Assembly (NCBI RefSeq): GCF_034522235.1
Contig: NZ_JAXHLN010000003.1
Location: 310,001 to 374,000, forward strand
Source: Thiohalophilus sp.
GTDB taxonomy: Bacteria; Pseudomonadota; Gammaproteobacteria; UBA6429; Thiohalophilaceae
Length of the DNA stretch: 64,000 nt
Direction of reading: 5' to 3'
Below are positions 59,544-64,000 of the stretch, piece after piece. The notes under the pieces were generated by a model. It saw only the letters and a program-made list of their open reading frames with translations, was not told where the DNA came from and ran no database searches. The position numbers were made by a program, and so were the translations under genes. Every line of letters starts with the position of its first letter. The stretch's first letter is position 1.

Positions 59544-59594
59544 CTGGTCAAATGGCTGGGCACCCATGCCGAGTATGACAAGCAAAAGTGGTGA
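59544..59594 (+). pseudogene. higB: HigB toxin, 3' fragment
   Basis: After the insertion sequence the frame continues as LVKWLGTHAEYDKQKW and stops at TGA 59592. GTHAEYDK is the typical C-terminus of HigB. With the 5' fragment at 56777-56919 it makes a toxin whose N-terminus is also lost. Confidence 0.88.
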
Positions 59595-59604
59595 GGAGGC
59601 GACC

Positions 59605-60018
59605 ATGGACATCGCAGTAATCAAAAACCCGGCCCAGTACGAGGAGGCCATCCAGACCCTGGAGACCCTGATGGATCGGGATCCGAAGGCCGGCACCGAC
59701 GAGGCAAACCAGCTCGAACTCCTGGGGCTGCTCCTGGAGGATTACGAAAACAAGCACACCGATATCGGTCTGCCGGATCCGGTCGATGCCATCAAATTCC
59801 GCATGGAGCAGCAAGGGCTCAAACAAAAAGACCTGGTGCCCTATATCGGTTCGGCAACGCGCGTATCTGAAATCCTGGCGCGCAAGCGGCCGCTCACCCT
59901 GCGCATGATCCGGGCCCTGAACAGGGGCCTGGGCATCCCTGCCGAGGTGCTGATCCAGGAACCGGGCGAGGAAATCCCGCAAGAGTCGGGTATCGATTAC
60001 GCTCAAAACAGGCCTTAA
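59605..60018 (+). CDS. higA: HigA-family antitoxin
   Basis: A 137-residue antitoxin starting at MDIAVIKNPAQYEEAIQTLE with GAGGAG upstream. N-terminal part is helical; the C-terminal XRE-type HTH is AIKFRMEQQGLKQKDLVPYIGSATRVSEILARKRPLTLRMIRALNRGLGIPAEVLI. It lies 10 bp after the HigB end. The antitoxin is intact although the toxin is broken. Its promoter was probably upstream of higB, so expression now depends on the element's right end or on an internal promoter. Confidence 0.9.
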   Translation: MDIAVIKNPAQYEEAIQTLETLMDRDPKAGTDEANQLELLGLLLEDYENKHTDIGLPDPVDAIKFRMEQQGLKQKDLVPYIGSATRVSEILARKRPLTLRMIRALNRGLGIPAEVLIQEPGEEIPQESGIDYAQNRP

Positions 60019-60030
60019 AAGGCCCTTTTC
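60011..60030 (+). terminator. terminator-like hairpin at the end of higA
   Basis: GGCCTT and AAGGCC pair across AA and are followed by CTTTTC; the arm includes the higA stop codon. The adjoining AAGGCCCTTTTCAGGG is repeated at 56129. Confidence 0.5.
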
Positions 60031-60122
60031 AGGGTAATAATCGTAGCTTTAGTTCTGGGCCAATGGTGTGCCCAGGTTCTGACCGCCACGAGCTCTGTTA
60101 CCGTCGGTTTTATGCTGGTCGC

Positions 60123-60176
60123 TTGACACCGGATGTGGGAATGTTATTCTCTATTCGCGAATCGCGAACAGAGAAT
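60123..60176 (+). promoter_or_regulatory. promoter and 31-bp palindromic operator of the AbiE-like pair
   Basis: TTGACA (60123-60128), 16 bases, TATTCT (60145-60150). A near-perfect palindrome spans 60146-60176: ATTCTCT, TTCGCG, CGCGAA, AGAGAAT. It covers the -10 region and ends six bases before the start codon. A dimeric winged-helix antitoxin such as AbiEi would repress here. Confidence 0.82.
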
Positions 60177-60182
60177 ATTTCG

Positions 60183-60704
60183 ATGAACTTGAAGCCCCAG
60201 GATGTTTTGTTTTTGCTCAAACTGGTTGCCGGGGGTAAAGAACCCTGGTCATTCAATAAGTTAGCTGTCGAACTGGGAATGAGCCCTTCGGAAGTGCATG
60301 CCGCTGCCAAACGGGCGCTTGCCGCCAGGCTGGCAGTGAAAGAGGACGACAAGATATGGCCGAATATCCGAAATCTGGAAGATTTCTTATTGCATGGTAT
60401 TCAGTACGTGTTCGTGCCGGATCGGGGGGGACTGAACCGGGGTATGCCGACTGCCCATGCGGCTGCGCCCATGGACACCTGGTTTGTAGAGGATAAACAA
60501 CCGCCGCCGGTTTGGCCTGATCCGCAAGGCAAGGTGCGGGGTGAGTCTTTTTCACCTTTATATAAATCGGCACCGGTTGCGGCGAAGCATGATTCCGAAC
60601 TCTATGAATTGCTTGCCCTGGTGGACGCAGTACGCGGTGGTCGGGCCAGAGAACGTGAGATCGCTAAAAAGGAATTAAAAAAGCGCTTGGAGCAATATGG
60701 CTAG
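60183..60704 (+). CDS. AbiEi-like winged-helix antitoxin or regulator
   Basis: A 173-residue protein started at MNLKPQDVLFLLKLV, just after the palindrome; the longer frame from 60063 would cross the promoter and is not used. N-terminal winged HTH (SFNKLAVELGMSPSEVHAAAKRALAARLAV). The middle has a Pro/Gly-rich part (DRGGLNRGMPTAHAAAP). The C-terminus is helical and basic (GGRAREREIAKKELKKRLEQ). It overlaps the nucleotidyltransferase gene by 8 bases. This suits an antitoxin-toxin pair of the AbiE type. Confidence 0.72.
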   Translation: MNLKPQDVLFLLKLVAGGKEPWSFNKLAVELGMSPSEVHAAAKRALAARLAVKEDDKIWPNIRNLEDFLLHGIQYVFVPDRGGLNRGMPTAHAAAPMDTWFVEDKQPPPVWPDPQGKVRGESFSPLYKSAPVAAKHDSELYELLALVDAVRGGRAREREIAKKELKKRLEQYG

Positions 60705-61401
60705 AGAGCAAAATCCGAACCTTGACATATTGATGCTCGCCGTTGAAAGGCTGGGCGAGCTTGCGGATGAGATGGTGTTCCTGGGCGGCTGTGCGACAGG
60801 CTTATTGATTACCGATCCTGCGGCGCCTCCGATTCGTGTAACTCGGGATGTGGATGCTATTGTTCAGGTCGTATCGCGTGCTGGGTTTTACAAATTATCT
60901 GAAAAATTACGTGCAACGGGTTTCAAGGAAGACATTAGCGATGAAGCACCCATATGTCGCTGGGTTGCAGATAAAGTCATCATGGATGTCATGCCAACCG
61001 ATACACGGATTCTAGGCTTTGGTAATAAATGGTATGCACCCGCGATGGAACACTCGCAGGATATTGAGTTGCCAAACGGGAAGATAATTCATCTGGTATC
61101 GGCACCTTATTTTCTTGTCACCAAACTTGAGGCATTTGATGGTAGGGGTGCTGGTGACTATCTGATGAGCCATGATATTGAGGATATCATTGCCGTACTT
61201 GATGGCAGGCCAGAGATAGTGGATGAAGTCAGACAGTCAGAAGCCGAGCTTGCCAAAGAATTATCAGAACGATTTCAAAATTTGTTGCGAGAGCCTCGTT
61301 TTGTTGATGCAGTATCAGGGCATATGCCTTCTGACGAAACAAGCCAGGCGCGGGTATCAATTATTTTAAACACCATGAAAGAATTAACAGAAGCAAATTG
61401 A
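60697..61401 (+). CDS. AbiEii-like nucleotidyltransferase
   Basis: A 234-residue protein with the polymerase-beta-type nucleotidyltransferase core: FLGGCATGLLIT (about 28-39) and IRVTRDVDAIVQV with Asp51 and Asp53, then the third acidic strand in KVIMDVMP. The rest (LVTKLEAFDGRGAGDYLMSHDIEDIIAVL) is typical of AbiEii/AbiGii-like and DUF1814-type toxins. Known relatives modify tRNA or GTP pools and abort phage infection. Coupled to the upstream regulator. Confidence 0.8.
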   Translation: MAREQNPNLDILMLAVERLGELADEMVFLGGCATGLLITDPAAPPIRVTRDVDAIVQVVSRAGFYKLSEKLRATGFKEDISDEAPICRWVADKVIMDVMPTDTRILGFGNKWYAPAMEHSQDIELPNGKIIHLVSAPYFLVTKLEAFDGRGAGDYLMSHDIEDIIAVLDGRPEIVDEVRQSEAELAKELSERFQNLLREPRFVDAVSGHMPSDETSQARVSIILNTMKELTEAN

Positions 61402-61550
61402 AGTAATTTTCAGGCAAGTGTTACTTGTTTCCCGGCAGAGCGCGGGCGATTGAGTTTGGCTTCGATTTTATCAATAGACTCGTTCGTTTCAATGGCGGTC
61501 GAGCTTGCGATGCTACGTACAGCAGCTTTTCGCCAGGGGCTTATTTTGCA
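61402..61550. other. short stretch of unknown origin before the DUF3883 fragment
   Basis: The minus strand could encode a 3'-end peptide (SSTAIETNESIDKIEAKLNR, then PRSAGKQVTLA), but no start or family is visible. It may be a leftover gene end convergent with the nucleotidyltransferase. Confidence 0.3.
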
Positions 61551-61876
61551 GACTCGAACAGGCAGGGCGATCGGATTTGGCCCGTGAAATTGAATGGACA
61601 AGCCAGAAACTGGGTGATGGTGCTGGCTATGATATACGGTCATTTGATGCGCAGCATGAGGAAGAGTTGTTCATCGAGGTTAAAACAACTGATTCCAGCA
61701 AATACCAGCCATTTATGATCAGCGACAATGAAGTCACCTTTTCTGAAATAACCAGGGACAAGTACGCACTATATAGGGTTTTTGATTTCCGACATAAAGC
61801 GAGATTATTTGCCTTGGAGGGAAACATCCATGACCATGTTAATTTGCAGCCTGAATTGTATAGAGCGAGCTTTTAA
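61551..61876 (+). pseudogene. truncated second copy of the DUF3883 gene
   Basis: Matches residues ~174-278 of the protein at 54198 with few changes (QAGRSDLAREIEWTSQKLGD shared exactly), keeps the D...EVK active site and the stop, but lacks the first 170 codons. The frame upstream is unrelated. Nucleotide identity is high, so duplication or recombination is recent. Confidence 0.88.
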
Positions 61877-61926
61877 TTAAGTCGTGTTAGCTAATTAAGC
61901 AACCGTCCTCTTTAAGTTATAATCCC

Positions 61927-61985
61927 TTGTTGTTTGGCACTATTTCCTTCTGAACCCCTGCGTTGCTGTAGTGTCTTATTCACAA
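61927..61985. repeat. 59-bp direct repeat, copy 2
   Basis: Begins TTGTTGTTTGGCACTATTTC and ends GTGTCTTATTCACAA; the other copy is at 55981-56039. It lies 50 bp after the DUF3883 fragment and 55 bp before the selO start. Confidence 0.9.
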
Positions 61986-62040
61986 CGCCTCCGTATACAT
62001 GTCATAGTTAAGATCAGATTAAACAGTGTCTAATTACCCT

Positions 62041-63795
62041 ATGAAAAATCAACTATTCCAGGAATCAGCACCCGGCATCTCGACGATAGAAGAGTTGGCT
62101 CAACTCGCCGACTATTCCTTCATGGATACGCTCAACCGCGATCCGCAGGCGAATGAAAACGGCGCTGATCACGATCCGCGCCAGGTCTTCTCGGGGCATT
62201 ATGTCCCCGTGAAACCGACGCCCATTGAGAACCCCGAGTACGTCGCACACAGCTGGCAGTTTTTCCAGGAGCTGGGTCTGGCCGACAGCCTGGCCGAGTC
62301 CGCCGGTTTCATGCGGGTGTTCAGCGGGGATCTTTCGCAGGTGCCGGCGCCGATGCGCCCGGTGGGCTGGGCGACGGGGTATGCTCTTTCCATTTTCGGC
62401 ACCGAATACATCCAGCAGTGCCCGTTTCAGACCGGTAACGGCTATGGGGATGGCCGTGCCATGTCGGTGCTGGAAGCGGTCATCCCTGATCGGAACTGGG
62501 ATCAGAACGGGGATCGGAACCGTGATCTGAATAGGGGCCGACGCTGGGAGATGCAGCTCAAAGGGGGCGGTCGTACGCCCTATTGCCGTGGCGCGGACGG
62601 TCGCGCGGTGTTGCGCTCGAGTGTTCGGGAGTTCCTGGCCCAGGAGCACATGCACGCCCTGGGGGTGCCGACCTCCCGGTCTTTGAGCCTGTATGTGTCG
62701 AAAACCGAGCGGGTGCAGCGACCCTGGTATTCGGAAGGGTCACGCTCCCACGATCCCGACCGAATTGTCTCTGAGGCGGTGGCGATCTCGACGCGCGTTG
62801 CACCGTCATTCATTCGGGTGGGCCAGCTCGAGCTGTTTGGTCGCCGTGCTCGCAAGCAGGAACACTCCGCTGCGCTGGCGGAACTGGAGCAGCTGGTGTT
62901 GCACCTGGTCGACCGTGAGTACGCGGAGGTGATCGACCCGAGTCTGAGTACCCCCGAGAAAGTGGTATTGCTTGCACGGGAATTTCGCCACCGCCTGACC
63001 TCGCTGGTGGCAAACTGGATCCGGGTCGGTTATTGCCAGGGCAATTTCAACAGCGACAACACGCAGGCGGGAGGTATTACCCTGGATTACGGGCCCTTCG
63101 GCTTCATGGAAGTCTTTGATCCCTACTACCAGCCCTGGACGGGCGGTGGCGAGCACTTTTCGTTCTGGAACCAGCCCGTGGCCGCCGAACGCAACTTCGA
63201 GATGTTCTGCACGGCGCTGCGGCCGTTACTGGAAGGGAATTACGCGGCGAGACAGCAGCTCGACGAGATTCGAAATGGCTTTGCCAACGCGATGCAAGAG
63301 GCCATGCAAAACATGTTTGCGGCCAAACTGGGACTGGAGACGTTGGACGTCGACCTGTTCAATGAGCTCGCCAGTCTCATGATGCAAACCTCGGTCGATT
63401 ACACGATCTTTTTCCGCGAACTGTCGTCGATACCGGAGGACATTGGTCCGCTTAAGAAAAGTTTTTACGGTCAGTTGAATGACGAGTTGGAACAGCGCTG
63501 GGCCGAGTGGCTGACAAAATGGAAATCGCTGGTTACCAATGCGCCGCGCACGCCTGAAGAAATTTCAGCACAGATGAAACGCGTTAACCCCAAATACAGT
63601 TTGCGGGAATGGTTGCTGGCCCCGGCCTATCAGCAAGCGGCCAGGGGCAATTACGATCTTATTCACGAACTTCAGGACGTGATGACGCAACCCTATGCCG
63701 AGCAATCGCCAGCGATAGAAGAGAAGTACTATCGACAAAAACCCCCTGAGGTCAGTGATCTCGGTGGGGTATCGCATATGAGCTGTTCGTCCTGA
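62041..63795 (+). CDS. selO: protein adenylyltransferase SelO (YdiU)
   Basis: Pseudokinase-fold enzyme that AMPylates proteins, linked to redox stress. The 584-residue chain starts at MKNQLFQES (an earlier GTG at 62026 is possible). Motifs: [47 protein letters not shown], the nucleotide-binding [45 protein letters not shown] and [13 protein letters not shown]. The C-terminus is MSCSS; Cys is at the position of selenocysteine in eukaryotic SelO. Four 12-bp in-frame repeats add about 16 residues just before the nucleotide-binding strand. Confidence 0.95.
   Translation: MKNQLFQESAPGISTIEELAQLADYSFMDTLNRDPQANENGADHDPRQVFSGHYVPVKPTPIENPEYVAHSWQFFQELGLADSLAESAGFMRVFSGDLSQVPAPMRPVGWATGYALSIFGTEYIQQCPFQTGNGYGDGRAMSVLEAVIPDRNWDQNGDRNRDLNRGRRWEMQLKGGGRTPYCRGADGRAVLRSSVREFLAQEHMHALGVPTSRSLSLYVSKTERVQRPWYSEGSRSHDPDRIVSEAVAISTRVAPSFIRVGQLELFGRRARKQEHSAALAELEQLVLHLVDREYAEVIDPSLSTPEKVVLLAREFRHRLTSLVANWIRVGYCQGNFNSDNTQAGGITLDYGPFGFMEVFDPYYQPWTGGGEHFSFWNQPVAAERNFEMFCTALRPLLEGNYAARQQLDEIRNGFANAMQEAMQNMFAAKLGLETLDVDLFNELASLMMQTSVDYTIFFRELSSIPEDIGPLKKSFYGQLNDELEQRWAEWLTKWKSLVTNAPRTPEEISAQMKRVNPKYSLREWLLAPAYQQAARGNYDLIHELQDVMTQPYAEQSPAIEEKYYRQKPPEVSDLGGVSHMSCSS
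62488..62535 (+). repeat. in-frame 12-bp tandem repeats within selO
   Basis: Four units GATCGGAACTGG, GATCAGAACGGG, GATCGGAACCGT, GATCTGAATAGG encode [16 protein letters not shown]. The reading frame is kept. Confidence 0.88.
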
Positions 63796-64000
63796 TAAAA
63801 GATAGTTGGCAGTTGGCAGATAGCAGTCGTCAGAAAAGATCCGAATCAAGGACCACACGAGGGCAGCGGGCAAGATCAGGGGAGTTCTAGGAGGCGATTG
63901 ACGTACATGGATGTACTAATGTCGCGGAAGGCATGGATGCCGTGAGCGACGCATCGGCGACCGGGAGATTCCGCTGCCACGGCAACGCGATACTGTGATC
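63796..64000. repeat. repeat sequence after selO
   Basis: No gene seen. Heptamer-type units AGTTGGC, AGTTGGC, AGATAGC start five bases after the selO stop. CTAATGTCGCGG...GAGCGACG recalls the phrase near 47100. Confidence 0.6.

Noticed and set aside
61410-61643. 77-codon minus-strand frame beside the DUF3883 fragment
   Set aside because: Its first half is antisense to the DUF3883 copy, and the rest has no family match I recognise. It could be a leftover gene end, so it is only mentioned as a non-coding stretch.
63770-63798. Selenocysteine codon in SelO
   Set aside because: The C-terminal motif is Cys-Ser-Ser with a TGT codon and a normal TGA stop after it. No selenocysteine is needed.

Overview
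The window is a gammaproteobacterial chromosome segment of moderately high GC. The gene order pilQ-aroK-aroB-(dgt)-damX-like-gltB-gltD-hemE and the lptM-lysA-...-dapF-DUF484-xerC block are typical of the class. A chemolithotrophic or Chromatiales-like gammaproteobacterium is my inference, not something a single gene proves. No rRNA, tRNA or CRISPR array was recognised.

Layout. 1-13.9 kb: housekeeping block on the + strand (secretin PilQ, shikimate pathway, dNTPase, a WGR protein, a DamX-like AAA/SPOR protein, glutamate synthase GltBD, HemE). 14-19 kb: a periplasmic double rhodanese, a DUF2797 protein, and a zinc/manganese import cluster (DUF2946-like protein, outer-membrane beta-barrel, substrate-binding protein, ABC-3 permease) with no ATPase gene. 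19-26 kb: minus-strand block with the PA2778/PA2779-like pair, XerC, DUF484, DapF, a CoA-binding protein, a methyltransferase, LysA and a 45-residue LptM lipoprotein. 26-43 kb: NtrB/NtrC-like two-component pair, DUF255 thioredoxin-like protein, a large unrecognised protein, a decayed phosphonate-type binding protein, GpmA divergent from OxyR, LemA, an M48 protease and a multidomain GGDEF protein. 43-48 kb: a secreted YadA-head-like protein with a small lipoprotein, HipBA, and a rhomboid protease.

48.4-62 kb is an accessory region. Its AT-rich first part holds a type I restriction remnant, a MORC/MutL-like GHKL ATPase with a Rossmann-fold partner, a ribbon-helix-helix protein with a promoter/operator, Vsr, a cytosine-5 methyltransferase, a candidate PD-(D/E)XK restriction enzyme, a DUF3883 nuclease-like protein and an HhH-GPD DNA glycosylase. 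I consider this the best candidate for an undescribed or variant defence system. Behind it lie a DUF6933-like gene, a HigB toxin gene split by a complete IS21-type element with its HigA antitoxin left intact, an AbiEi/AbiEii-like pair with a 31-bp palindromic operator, and a truncated second DUF3883 copy. A 59-bp near-identical direct repeat occurs at 55981 and 61927. SelO follows.

The intergenic spaces are unusually rich in dispersed repeats: GC-rich CGCAGAGGCGCAGAG-type palindromes, GGGTGC/GCACCC palindromes, and arrays of 7-bp units (AGTTCTG, CTCAGCA, CCAACTG, CGGCACC). Two convergent genes end inside AGTTCTG arrays and share the C-terminal residues SSEF.
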